Source of the DNA: an uncultured Lachnospiraceae bacterium
GTDB taxonomy: Bacteria > Bacillota > Clostridia > Lachnospirales > Lachnospiraceae
Length of the DNA: 41,285 nucleotides
Direction: 5' to 3'
Assembly (NCBI GenBank): GCA_902766735.1
Contig: CACXEU010000022.1
Span: 1-41,285 of the forward strand
Positions 15,516 through 22,672 of the stretch are shown here, one piece after another; position 1 is the first letter of the stretch; each line of letters opens with the position of its first letter. The notes beneath the pieces are model-generated. The model was not told the origin of the DNA, made no database searches, and worked only from the letters and a program-made list of their open reading frames with translations. The translations under genes and the position numbers were made by a program.

Positions 15516-16136
15516 ATGGATGAAACATATGATTTGGAGAAAACAGTGAAGAAGATTGAGGAAGCATTACCGGATTATGTAAAGCAGCCCGGAACATTTA
15601 CTTACGAGGATTATGAGGCACTTCCTGAAGAGGTTCGATGTGAATTGATTGATGGGTATCTTTACGACATAACAGCTTCTAATATAGATCATCAGAGTGT
15701 TGTCGGAGAAGTATATTACCAGATTCTGGATTTCATAAAAAAGAGGAATGGAAGATGTAAAGTGTTTATTGCCCCTACGGATGTTCGCCTGGATGGAGAA
15801 CGGGATACGATGGTACAGCCGGATGTCTTTATCGTGTGTGACGAAAAGAAATTGACGAAGAAACATGTAATTGGTGCACCGGATTTTATTCTGGAAGTTT
15901 TATCGAAGTCTACGAGAACGAAGGATTTATATGTGAAAGCAGGAAAATATAAAAGCGTGGGCGTACGGGAATATTGGATGATTGACCTGGAAAAGAAAAC
16001 ATTAATCCGGTATCTTTTTGAAAAGAGTGATGCGCCAAGGATTAGCTCGTTGGAAGGTGTGATGGAAGTAGCTATTTATGATGGGGAGTTAAAAATTGAT
16101 TTGGGGGAAATAAAGGAATTTGTAAAAAGAGATTAA
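15516..16136 (+). CDS. Uma2 family (DUF820) putative endonuclease
   Basis: This 206-residue protein belongs to the Uma2/DUF820 family, which has a PD-(D/E)XK restriction-endonuclease fold. The typical segments are ELIDGYLYDITAS near residue 45, the QPDVFIV strand with the catalytic Asp, and PDFILEVLSKST with the E-x-[L/V] arm followed by conserved Thr-Lys-Asp. These proteins are very abundant in cyanobacteria and scattered in Firmicutes. Their biological role is not settled, though nuclease activity is the usual prediction. The ATG at 15516 is fixed by AAGGAGG at 15500-15506; the open frame extends upstream into the hairpin but without a start signal. It is a single gene with an unusual leader (consensus promoter, hairpin, palindrome). 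Confidence 0.8.
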   Translation: MDETYDLEKTVKKIEEALPDYVKQPGTFTYEDYEALPEEVRCELIDGYLYDITASNIDHQSVVGEVYYQILDFIKKRNGRCKVFIAPTDVRLDGERDTMVQPDVFIVCDEKKLTKKHVIGAPDFILEVLSKSTRTKDLYVKAGKYKSVGVREYWMIDLEKKTLIRYLFEKSDAPRISSLEGVMEVAIYDGELKIDLGEIKEFVKRD

Positions 16137-16163
16137 ACTATTTTAAGAGGGCAAGGTGTTGTT

Positions 16164-16194
16164 TTGTGACATGAAAAGAGAAAGAATGTATAAT
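16164..16194 (+). promoter_or_regulatory. Probable promoter of the YjbR/MGMT-like gene
   Basis: TATAAT at 16189-16194, immediately preceded by TG (16187-16188), with TTGTGA at 16164-16169 as a possible -35 at a long 19-nt spacing. The -10 is good and the -35 uncertain. Confidence 0.4.
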
Positions 16195-16251
16195 TAAATA
16201 TAAATAGTTATTAAATACTTAGTGTTTTATGAAAAGAATGGAGAGGAATCT

Positions 16252-16881
16252 ATGAGAACAAGAGAACAGGCACTGACCTATGGACTGTCATTTCCTAACA
16301 CGTATCAGGAGGCACCCTTTCATGATCCCAATTGGCAATTGGTTTGGGTGAAAGGAAGTAAGAAGGCGTTTTTATGGACCTATGAAAGAGATGGGCATAT
16401 TTGTTTGAATGTTAAGGTGAGCCCGGAATGGAGGGATTTTTGGAGACAGGCGTATCCATCAGTTATTCCCGCATATCACCAGAACAAAGAACATTGGAAT
16501 ACAATCATTTTGGATGGCTCAATTCCCAGAAAAGAAGTTGAGCGAATGATTGCGGAAAGCTATGACCTTGTTACAGATACACCTACAAAGAGGATTTATG
16601 AAGCAGTGAAAAAAATCCCGAAAGGAAAGGTTGCAACGTATGGGTTGATTGCAAAATTGGCAGGCAATGAAAAAATGTCACGGGCAGTTGGAAATGCACT
16701 TCATAAGAATCCGGACCCGGAACATATTCCGTGTTTCAGAGTGGTGAATGCGAAAGGGGAATTGCCGGGAAATTTTGCATTTGGCGAAGGTGTACAGGAA
16801 AGACTCTTGAAGGAAGATGGAATTGAAGTTGTGGACGGGAAAGTAGATTTACAGAAATATTTGTGGAAGAAACAATGTTGA
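16252..16881 (+). CDS. YjbR (MmcQ)-like domain fused to an MGMT/alkyltransferase-like domain
   Basis: This 209-residue protein joins two domains. Residues ~1-108 match the YjbR/MmcQ (DUF419) fold, a double-wing DNA-binding-like domain (FPNTYQEAPFHDPNWQLV ... HWNTIILDG). Residues ~112-192 match the DNA-binding/active-site domain of O6-methylguanine-DNA methyltransferases (KIPKGKVATYG, RAVGNALHKNP). The active-site motif is IPCFRVV (159-165): the acceptor Cys161 is present, but the His of PCHRV is Phe162. MGMT transfers alkyl groups to its Cys, while alkyltransferase-like proteins lack the Cys but still bind lesions. This one may be active with altered chemistry or mainly a damage binder. The start at 16252 follows GGAGAGG. 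The next gene is a helicase with a LexA box, which supports a DNA-repair role. Confidence 0.85.
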   Translation: MRTREQALTYGLSFPNTYQEAPFHDPNWQLVWVKGSKKAFLWTYERDGHICLNVKVSPEWRDFWRQAYPSVIPAYHQNKEHWNTIILDGSIPRKEVERMIAESYDLVTDTPTKRIYEAVKKIPKGKVATYGLIAKLAGNEKMSRAVGNALHKNPDPEHIPCFRVVNAKGELPGNFAFGEGVQERLLKEDGIEVVDGKVDLQKYLWKKQC

Positions 16882-16906
16882 ACATATGTTCGAGAGGTGC
16901 TATAAT
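16878..16906 (+). promoter_or_regulatory. LexA-box promoter of the UvrD/PcrA-type helicase
   Basis: TTGAAC (16878-16883), a 17-nt spacer and TATAAT (16901-16906), with TG at 16898-16899, form a strong promoter. Overlapping the -35, GAACATATGTTC at 16880-16891 is a perfect 12-bp palindrome matching the Bacillus SOS box CGAACRNRYGTTYC except for the first and last bases. LexA bound there would occlude the -35. A further 10-bp palindrome, ATGAATTCAT, lies at 16905-16914. Confidence 0.85.
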
Positions 16907-16938
16907 GAATTCATTCATTAACATTTAGGAGAACAGAG

Positions 16939-19107
16939 ATGTTTGATCTTTTAGAGAACTTAAATACAGCGCAAAGAGATGCGGTTACCTCCACGGAAGG
17001 ATTTGTTCGTGTCATTGCGGGAGCGGGCTCCGGAAAGACGAGAGCCCTGTCCCATCGATTTGCATATTTGGTAAATGAGTTGGGAATCCTTCCGGGAAAC
17101 ATTTTATGTGTCACTTTTACGAATAAGGCGGCTAATGAAATGCGTCAGAGAATTCATCGACTGACAGGAGATAATGATACGGGATATATTAATACCTTTC
17201 ATGGATTCTGTGTTTCCATTTTGCAGGAAGACAGCTTTGTAGTGCAGTATCCGAAAAGCTTTCTGGTGCTGGATAATTCCGATATTGATGCGATGCTAAA
17301 AATTATTTATGAAGAGCGTGGACTGACTTTACGTGATATGACCTTTAGCAAAGCAAGAGATATGATCGAAATGCGGAAATTGTTTAAGGAACCGAAGTAT
17401 TACGAAGATATGATCACCATGTCTTTAGAAGTGCTGAAGGAAAAATATGAAAATGCAGTGGATGCAGACGACATCATTTTTTATGGCTATCTTTATCAGG
17501 AAAAGAAGTGTTTTGGGCTGGATTATAATGACTTATTAAAATTTGCGCTTTATATCTTTCAGGTGAATGAAGAGGTAAAACTGAAATGGCAGAAGCGCTT
17601 GGAATATATCATGATTGATGAATTTCAGGACATTGACCGGATTCAGTATCAGCTCATGTCGGTTCTCTGTGCATATCATAAGAATCTGTTTATTGTAGGG
17701 GATCCGGATCAGACGATTTATAGTTGGAGAGGAGCGGATTCCAGATACCTATTGGAATTCGAACGGAACTTTCCGGGAACGAAGACAATCATGATGATGG
17801 AAAATTATCGTTCTACACCTGAGATTCTGGCGGTGGCGAATTCCCTAGTGGAGAAGAATCATACGAGAATTAAGAAGGATCTGATTCCGCTGTTGGAAAA
17901 CGGAGAACGGGTGATTTGTCATCACGGAAAGACCGCAGTAGAAGAAGCAGAATGGATAGCAGATGAAATCGAGAATTTACTTCGTCACGGAAAACGTTAC
18001 GGGGATATTACCGTGTTATACCGAGCGCATTATGTCACAAGAACACTGGAAGAGGTTTTTCTGAAGAGAGAGATTCCTTATACGATTTACAGTGGAGTTC
18101 AGTTTTTTAACCGAATGGAAATTAAGGATGCATTATCCTATTTACGGATGATTGCCTATCAGGATGATTTATCCTTTGCGAGAATCGTGAATGTTCCGAA
18201 AAGAAATATTGGACAGCGAAGAATGCGATTATTGCAGGAATATGCGCAGGAGCATCAGTGCAGTCTGTATCAGGCCTTGAAAGAGAATGTTGAGGATGAT
18301 GTCTTGAAAGGAACCGGCGCAAAGAAATTCATTGCGTTGATTGAGCGGTTTTCCGCAGATTATGAGGATAGACCAATCTCAGAACTGATTTCTCAAGTGC
18401 TGAATCAGAGTGAATATGAAAAAATGCTTCGGACTGAAGGAAGTCAGGAACGTCTGGATAATCTGGCAGAATTGAAGCAGTCCATTTATGAATATGAAAC
18501 CACCTGTGGAGAAGAGACGACGTTAGAAAGTTATTTGTCTCACATTGCCTTATTTACGAATACTGATACTGTGGATTCTTCCGATAAGGTCAAACTGATG
18601 ACAGTTCATGCGGCAAAAGGACTGGAATTTCCGAATGTGTTTCTGTGTGGGATGAACGAAGGCGTTTTTCCGTCCCGAAAAACAAAGACCTTAGAGAGTA
18701 TGGAGGAAGAACGGCGTTTAGCATTTGTTGCCATTACGAGAGCAAAAGAGCGATTGTATCTTTCAGAGTCAGAAGGAAAGAATTTTGACGGAACCTATCG
18801 GTATCCATCGCGATTTATTTTTGATATTGATGAAAAACTATTGGAGTTTCACACAAAACCGGATGAAAAGCTCCTTCAGGAAGCGAGAGAATACATTTAC
18901 TTGCGAGGAAAAGTATTAGAACCTCAAATCAATCAGGATACATTTGAGGAAGGGGATCGTGTTCGTCATGTTGTTTTTGGGGAAGGACAAATCTTAGAAA
19001 AAGATACGGAGCAGATGGCGTACGTCATAAAATTTGACGGAATTAACACGACGCGAAGGATTGCTTTTCGTGTAAAATTGGAAAATTTAAAGGGAAAGGA
19101 AAATTGA
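16939..19107 (+). CDS. pcrA: UvrD/PcrA-type superfamily 1 DNA helicase
   Basis: This 722-residue ATP-dependent 3'-5' DNA helicase has all SF1A motifs in order: Q motif LNTAQRDAV (8-16), Walker A GAGSGKT (28-34), Ia VTFTNKAANEM, Walker B MIDEFQD, III GDPDQTIYSWRGAD, IV ENYRSTPEIL, V LMTVHAAKGLEF, VI AFVAITRAKERLYL. A C-terminal Tudor-like segment (FEEGDRVRHVVFGEGQI) ends the protein, as in PcrA/UvrD, where it contacts RNA polymerase. Family roles are nucleotide excision repair, displacement of RecA, and unloading of stalled replication or transcription. The ATG follows TTAGGAGA. The SOS box in its promoter implies induction by DNA damage. A second paralogue may exist elsewhere, so the pcrA symbol is by family. 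Confidence 0.9.
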   Translation: MFDLLENLNTAQRDAVTSTEGFVRVIAGAGSGKTRALSHRFAYLVNELGILPGNILCVTFTNKAANEMRQRIHRLTGDNDTGYINTFHGFCVSILQEDSFVVQYPKSFLVLDNSDIDAMLKIIYEERGLTLRDMTFSKARDMIEMRKLFKEPKYYEDMITMSLEVLKEKYENAVDADDIIFYGYLYQEKKCFGLDYNDLLKFALYIFQVNEEVKLKWQKRLEYIMIDEFQDIDRIQYQLMSVLCAYHKNLFIVGDPDQTIYSWRGADSRYLLEFERNFPGTKTIMMMENYRSTPEILAVANSLVEKNHTRIKKDLIPLLENGERVICHHGKTAVEEAEWIADEIENLLRHGKRYGDITVLYRAHYVTRTLEEVFLKREIPYTIYSGVQFFNRMEIKDALSYLRMIAYQDDLSFARIVNVPKRNIGQRRMRLLQEYAQEHQCSLYQALKENVEDDVLKGTGAKKFIALIERFSADYEDRPISELISQVLNQSEYEKMLRTEGSQERLDNLAELKQSIYEYETTCGEETTLESYLSHIALFTNTDTVDSSDKVKLMTVHAAKGLEFPNVFLCGMNEGVFPSRKTKTLESMEEERRLAFVAITRAKERLYLSESEGKNFDGTYRYPSRFIFDIDEKLLEFHTKPDEKLLQEAREYIYLRGKVLEPQINQDTFEEGDRVRHVVFGEGQILEKDTEQMAYVIKFDGINTTRRIAFRVKLENLKGKEN

Positions 19108-19132
19108 CCTGATACATAGGTCAATTTTTTTT
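19100..19132 (+). terminator. Rho-independent terminator overlapping the helicase stop codon
   Basis: AAAATTGACCT (19100-19110, containing the TGA stop) pairs with AGGTCAATTTT (19118-19128), followed by a run ending at 19132 that gives eight T in all. Confidence 0.9.
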
Positions 19133-19192
19133 GAAAAAATTAAAAATAAAAAAATAAATTTGGAGTGTTGAATGGTCTAATATATGTAAGGG

Positions 19193-19222
19193 TTGAAAAA
19201 GCGCTAAAAAACCTCGTAAAAT
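19193..19222 (+). promoter_or_regulatory. Probable promoter of the ECF sigma / DUF4179 operon
   Basis: TTGAAA (19193-19198), an 18-nt spacer and TAAAAT (19217-19222). I did not find a convincing ECF-type promoter (GTAAC or similar with CGT) that would show autoregulation. Confidence 0.4.
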
Positions 19223-19258
19223 AGAAAAGATTGTAACACAAACACAGGGAGTAAGAAA

Positions 19259-19729
19259 ATGCATATACGTGATGACGATTTTTTTAATCGAATCGATACG
19301 ATGAGAACAAAAATGATTAAAATTGCTTATTCATATTTTTCCAGTGAAAGTATGGCAATTGATATTGTGGATGAAGCAATTTATAAGGGATATTTGAAAC
19401 GAAAGAGTCTTCGGGAAATAGAATATATGGAGACATGGATGATTCGCATTCTAATCAATTTGTGCAATAGCCATTATAAGAAATTCAGTAAAGTGAATGG
19501 AATTGATGAGTTGCCGGAAGAATCCACGGTGGAACAATATGATTCACTGCCATTAAAAATAGCAATGCAGAAATTACCGGAGAAGTATCGCCAGGTTGTG
19601 GTGTTGAAATATTTTATTGGATACGGAGTTGTAGAAATATCTGAGATTACTGACACACCACAGGGGACCGTGGCTACGAGGCTAAGAAAGGCCTTAAGTC
19701 TTCTGAGACTGGAATTGCAGGACGAATAG
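19259..19729 (+). CDS. ECF-type RNA polymerase sigma factor
   Basis: This 156-residue protein has the two-domain group 4 sigma factor layout. Region 2 spans residues ~15-85 (AYSYFSSESMAIDIVDEAIYKGYL, then WMIRILINLCNSHYKK, the -10 recognition helices). Region 4 spans ~100-155 (ALSLLRLEL end, with LPEKYRQVVVLKYFIGYGVVEISEITDTPQGTVATRLRKA as the helix-turn-helix segment, split here for reading). Such factors direct RNA polymerase to a small stress or envelope regulon. It is read with the next gene, 10 nt away, whose product has a DUF4179-type membrane anchor, the usual partner of Firmicute ECF factors of this type. The ribosome-binding site is GGGAG. Confidence 0.87.
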   Translation: MHIRDDDFFNRIDTMRTKMIKIAYSYFSSESMAIDIVDEAIYKGYLKRKSLREIEYMETWMIRILINLCNSHYKKFSKVNGIDELPEESTVEQYDSLPLKIAMQKLPEKYRQVVVLKYFIGYGVVEISEITDTPQGTVATRLRKALSLLRLELQDE

Positions 19730-19739
19730 GAGGGGAAAG

Positions 19740-21113
19740 ATGTACGATAGAAAGAACGAGTTTGACCATTTTTTTGAAGAGGTTCATTTCGAACAGGAAA
19801 AAAATGATATTTCAAGAATTGCAAAAACGGTAAAGCGAAAGGCAAGGGTTCATACTGCAATGATTTCAATCAGAAATTTTATTTTTGCAATTATATTTTT
19901 GAGCAGTATTACCGTGATTGGGGTGAACACTTCTCCAGCCATTGCAAGAACACTTGCGAAAATTCCGATTATTGGAGAATGGATTGAAGGCGCAGCAGAG
20001 GATGAAGGAATTCAGGAAGCATTAAAGAATGATTGTGAAACTGTAGTGAATCAGACTAGAAAAGTGAAGGGAGGAAGTATAACGCTTTCTTACTGCATCG
20101 CAGATGAATCAAATTTTGTATTTTCGGTTAGTGGTGATTTCACAGACGATGAGGAAGGAACGCTAAAGGACATCAAGATTGAAAATCTGGATCTAGGGGA
20201 AGTAAATGAAAGTTATAGTTATACGAGTAGTGCTTTTGGTACAAAAGAACATCCGAGTTGTCTCTATGAGATTGATGATTGGCTTCTTACGGAGGAAACA
20301 GAACATAAATGGGATTTTCCAAGGAAGATTCGACTGATTGCAACTGCAAATACTTTTGATGAGCAGACCCAGCAATATGTGGAGGAAACAGTTTCTTTTG
20401 ACATTTCATTAAAGAAACCACAACCGCCGAAGGAATATCAGGTAAATCAGGTTGTGACTTTAAAAGAACAAAAAATCACAATTCATAAAGTACTGATGTA
20501 TCCGACTTGTACCAACATCTATTATTCCGTGGATGAGAAAAATACTATGGAAACCAATGTGGAATTTCTTTTGAAATCCAAGAAGGGTGTGGAATTGTCG
20601 GGAAAACAGATGACCTATTATCCGGAAGAGGAAAACGGGAAAATTATGGCTGTGATTAAAAGTGGATTCTATTTGATGGGAGATGATTTTGAACTAATCC
20701 TGTCTGATGCAGAATTACTTTCCAAGGATAGAAAAGACATTACATGGGATACTAAAACAAACAAATTTTATGACGCTTACGGAGAAATCAATAACTTGTT
20801 TATTCCGGATCGAGAAGACCCGGTTTATGGAGAAATCTACGAGGAACTATCAGGGAAGGATTGCATTCCGGTAGTAGTGGATATGGAAAAGACAAAACAT
20901 AGGAGTGTTTTTCATTTTCAGGAGGAATATCCGGACATCGATGATTTATTTATTTCCACAACAATTACAGAACCGGAGAAAAGCGGGAAGGAAGTATTGT
21001 ATGTAGAAATACCACGGGCAGTGATACAGTCAGACAAGGATGGCGTCATTCATCTTGAAAGAGAATTCCCAGAATATTTTCTTTCCCCAAATCTTTCCAT
21101 TAAAGTCAAATAA
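19740..21113 (+). CDS. DUF4179 membrane protein, putative anti-sigma partner
   Basis: This 457-residue protein has a ~42-residue charged cytoplasmic N-terminus, one transmembrane helix (~43-62) and then the marker sequence NTSPAIARTLAKIPIIGEWIE, typical of DUF4179 proteins. A large extracytoplasmic region of beta-rich modules (~90-457) follows. DUF4179 proteins sit next to ECF sigma factors in Firmicutes and are thought to hold the sigma factor at the membrane until an outside signal releases it. No zinc-binding ZAS motif (H-x3-C-x2-C) is visible in the N-terminus, so the binding mode is not the classical one. AGGAGGGG precedes the ATG. The signal is unknown. Confidence 0.78.
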   Translation: MYDRKNEFDHFFEEVHFEQEKNDISRIAKTVKRKARVHTAMISIRNFIFAIIFLSSITVIGVNTSPAIARTLAKIPIIGEWIEGAAEDEGIQEALKNDCETVVNQTRKVKGGSITLSYCIADESNFVFSVSGDFTDDEEGTLKDIKIENLDLGEVNESYSYTSSAFGTKEHPSCLYEIDDWLLTEETEHKWDFPRKIRLIATANTFDEQTQQYVEETVSFDISLKKPQPPKEYQVNQVVTLKEQKITIHKVLMYPTCTNIYYSVDEKNTMETNVEFLLKSKKGVELSGKQMTYYPEEENGKIMAVIKSGFYLMGDDFELILSDAELLSKDRKDITWDTKTNKFYDAYGEINNLFIPDREDPVYGEIYEELSGKDCIPVVVDMEKTKHRSVFHFQEEYPDIDDLFISTTITEPEKSGKEVLYVEIPRAVIQSDKDGVIHLEREFPEYFLSPNLSIKVK

Positions 21114-21158
21114 GAAAGGCGTGGGGGAAGACTGTCAGCAGGAAGTTTCCCCTCCTAC

Positions 21159-21345
21159 AAGTGTACCCTGACACTAGAGATTTTATGGTTTGCAAGGTAT
21201 GGCTGCGATTCATCATCTCTTTAAGTGTACCTTAATGCAGACGATTTTCATGTTTGCAAGGTACAATTTCACTTTTTCGTTTTTTCGAGCGTACCTTAAC
21301 ATGACAAAAATCATAAATGTTAAGGCTGATTCATACATTATGTTG
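21159..21345 (+). repeat. Three diverged copies of a 64-bp-period hairpin repeat
   Basis: The gap 21114-21460 (347 nt) contains no gene I can support. It holds three units starting at 21159, 21223 and 21287, exactly 64 nt apart. Each begins with (A/G)AG(T/C)GTACC. Units 1 and 2 share about 29 of the first 40 positions, including TTTGCAAGGT at 21189-21198 and 21253-21262. Unit 1 (GGCTGCGATTCAT) and unit 3 (GGCTGATTCAT) share a tail. Units 2 and 3 are strongly self-complementary. Unit 2 has GTACCTT (21227-21233)/AAGGTAC (21258-21264) plus an inner GCAGAC/GTTTGC stem. Unit 3 has CCTTAACAT (21294-21302)/ATGTTAAGG (21317-21325). The units differ within the stems yet keep pairing. Confidence 0.7.
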
Positions 21346-21396
21346 TGTTTGACATGCGATCCAATAACCTAAAATCAAAACAACTTTTAGTTTGCG

Positions 21397-21431
21397 TCAA
21401 AAAAGGGGCTGTGAAAAAGCCCCTTTTTTGA
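21397..21431. terminator. Bidirectional terminator between the DUF4179 and VWA operons
   Basis: A perfect 14-bp stem (TCAAAAAAGGGGCT 21397-21410 with AGCCCCTTTTTTGA 21418-21431) has a 7-nt loop and an A/T tract on each arm. A second perfect hairpin, GTTGTTC (21435-21441)/GAACAAC (21446-21452), lies between it and the stop codon of the minus-strand VWA gene. Confidence 0.92.
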
Positions 21432-21460
21432 TGCGTTGTTCATCAGAACAACAATATATC

Positions 21461-22663
21461 TTATTTCTTATCATTCATTAATGTTTTGATTCCACGTTTT
21501 AGCCCATCTACAGTCAGAGGGAACATATCAATTTCCTCTCGGATAAGCCGTTCTGATTCCATCCAGTACATATTGGATAAATCCCCGTGGTAGTTCGGGT
21601 TGAGCCAGACGGTATGGGGATATTTTTTCTTAAATAACTGAATCCACTCATAACCGGAAAGACCGCCGTTAGGTCCGCTGTAATTTCCGTTCTTGTCATG
21701 AAATTCTTCCGGTGCCATGCCGGCATCGCCTACGATAATGACTTTGTAATCCTTGTCGTAGTTCTTAAATGCCCAGGTGGTATCAATCCAGTCTCCGGTA
21801 TCACATTCCGGATTCTTATATAATTTCGCATAAATGCAATTATGAAAATAGTAGGTCTTTACATCCTTGAAATGATTGGCTTTGTGCACGGATTGGAAAA
21901 GTTCGTTACACAATTCACTGTAGGGATACATGGAACCGCCACTGTCAAATAAAAGCATCAGCTTTACAGTGTTCTTTCGTGGCTGTTCAAATTCCAACTT
22001 TAGATATCCACCCTGATTACAGGTGGAATCAATGGTGCCGTCAATATCCAGTTCCGTCTTTGGTAAATCCAACTTACGGGAATACTGGCGAAGTTCACGA
22101 AATGCCACCTGGAACTGACGCATGGTCAGTTTTTTGTCGTGACGGAAATCCTTGTAACGGCGTTCGCCTAAAACGGCAAAGGCCGTTTTCATTCCGGCTT
22201 TGTCACCTAACTGAATTCCGCCTGCCACGTGACCGTTTTTACCAAATTCTGAACCACCGCCGGTACCAATCCAGTAATTTCCACCATTGTGTTCCGTGTG
22301 CTGTTCTCCGATACGTTCCCGGAACATTCGATGAACTTCTTTGGCTTCCCGTTTTGTACGCATATCCCGGTACATTTCCGGTTTCGTCATGGTTCCTTCC
22401 TTGGCATCGTTATGAAGCCACTTGTTAATCTGCTCCAAATTCAGTTTTTGTTCTTTTACATTCTTGAAATATTCTAAAAATGCGGAATCCAATTTGTCAT
22501 AATCACTTTCACTTTTTACCAGAATTGTTTTACAAAGATAGTAAAAATCAGTAAAGCTGGAATGAGCCAGATCCTTGTCTAAGGCATCCATTAATGTCAG
22601 CCATTCCGTAGTAGAAATATTGAGACCATTATTTTTTAAAATGTAAAAAAATGGAGTAAACAT
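21461..22663 (-). CDS. VWA-domain protein, CoxE-like, partner of MoxR ATPase
   Basis: This 400-residue cytosolic protein has a helical N-terminus and a C-terminal von Willebrand A domain (~230-400) of the CoxE-like family. The region before it (WIGTGGGSEFGKNGH and LDIDGTIDSTCNQGG) is characteristic of that family. The metal site reads LLFDSGGSM (Asp240, Ser244), that is D-x-G-G-S rather than the canonical D-x-S-x-S. As I remember the family, relatives have DVGGSM, so this deviation is normal. FHNCIY and VIIVGDAGMAPEE supply the later metal-loop residues. MoxR/VWA pairs act together as chaperone-like systems in maturing or activating enzymes. It is last in a minus-strand operon, 9 nt after the moxR stop, with AAGGAGG overlapping that stop. 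Confidence 0.87.
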   Translation of the reverse strand: MFTPFFYILKNNGLNISTTEWLTLMDALDKDLAHSSFTDFYYLCKTILVKSESDYDKLDSAFLEYFKNVKEQKLNLEQINKWLHNDAKEGTMTKPEMYRDMRTKREAKEVHRMFRERIGEQHTEHNGGNYWIGTGGGSEFGKNGHVAGGIQLGDKAGMKTAFAVLGERRYKDFRHDKKLTMRQFQVAFRELRQYSRKLDLPKTELDIDGTIDSTCNQGGYLKLEFEQPRKNTVKLMLLFDSGGSMYPYSELCNELFQSVHKANHFKDVKTYYFHNCIYAKLYKNPECDTGDWIDTTWAFKNYDKDYKVIIVGDAGMAPEEFHDKNGNYSGPNGGLSGYEWIQLFKKKYPHTVWLNPNYHGDLSNMYWMESERLIREEIDMFPLTVDGLKRGIKTLMNDKK

Positions 22664-22672
22664 AGGACCTCC

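Noticed and set aside
21159..21345. CRISPR array
   Set aside because: Only three units, strongly diverged, with no constant repeat plus unique spacer pattern, and no cas genes nearby.
21190..21372. 60-codon frame in the 21114-21460 gap
   Set aside because: It runs through the 64-bp hairpin repeats, lacks a ribosome-binding site, and the repeat structure explains the sequence better.
21461..22663. VWA protein with a broken metal site (DSGGS)
   Set aside because: The Gly at the third position appears normal for CoxE-like VWA proteins, which read DVGGSM, so I do not treat it as a defect.
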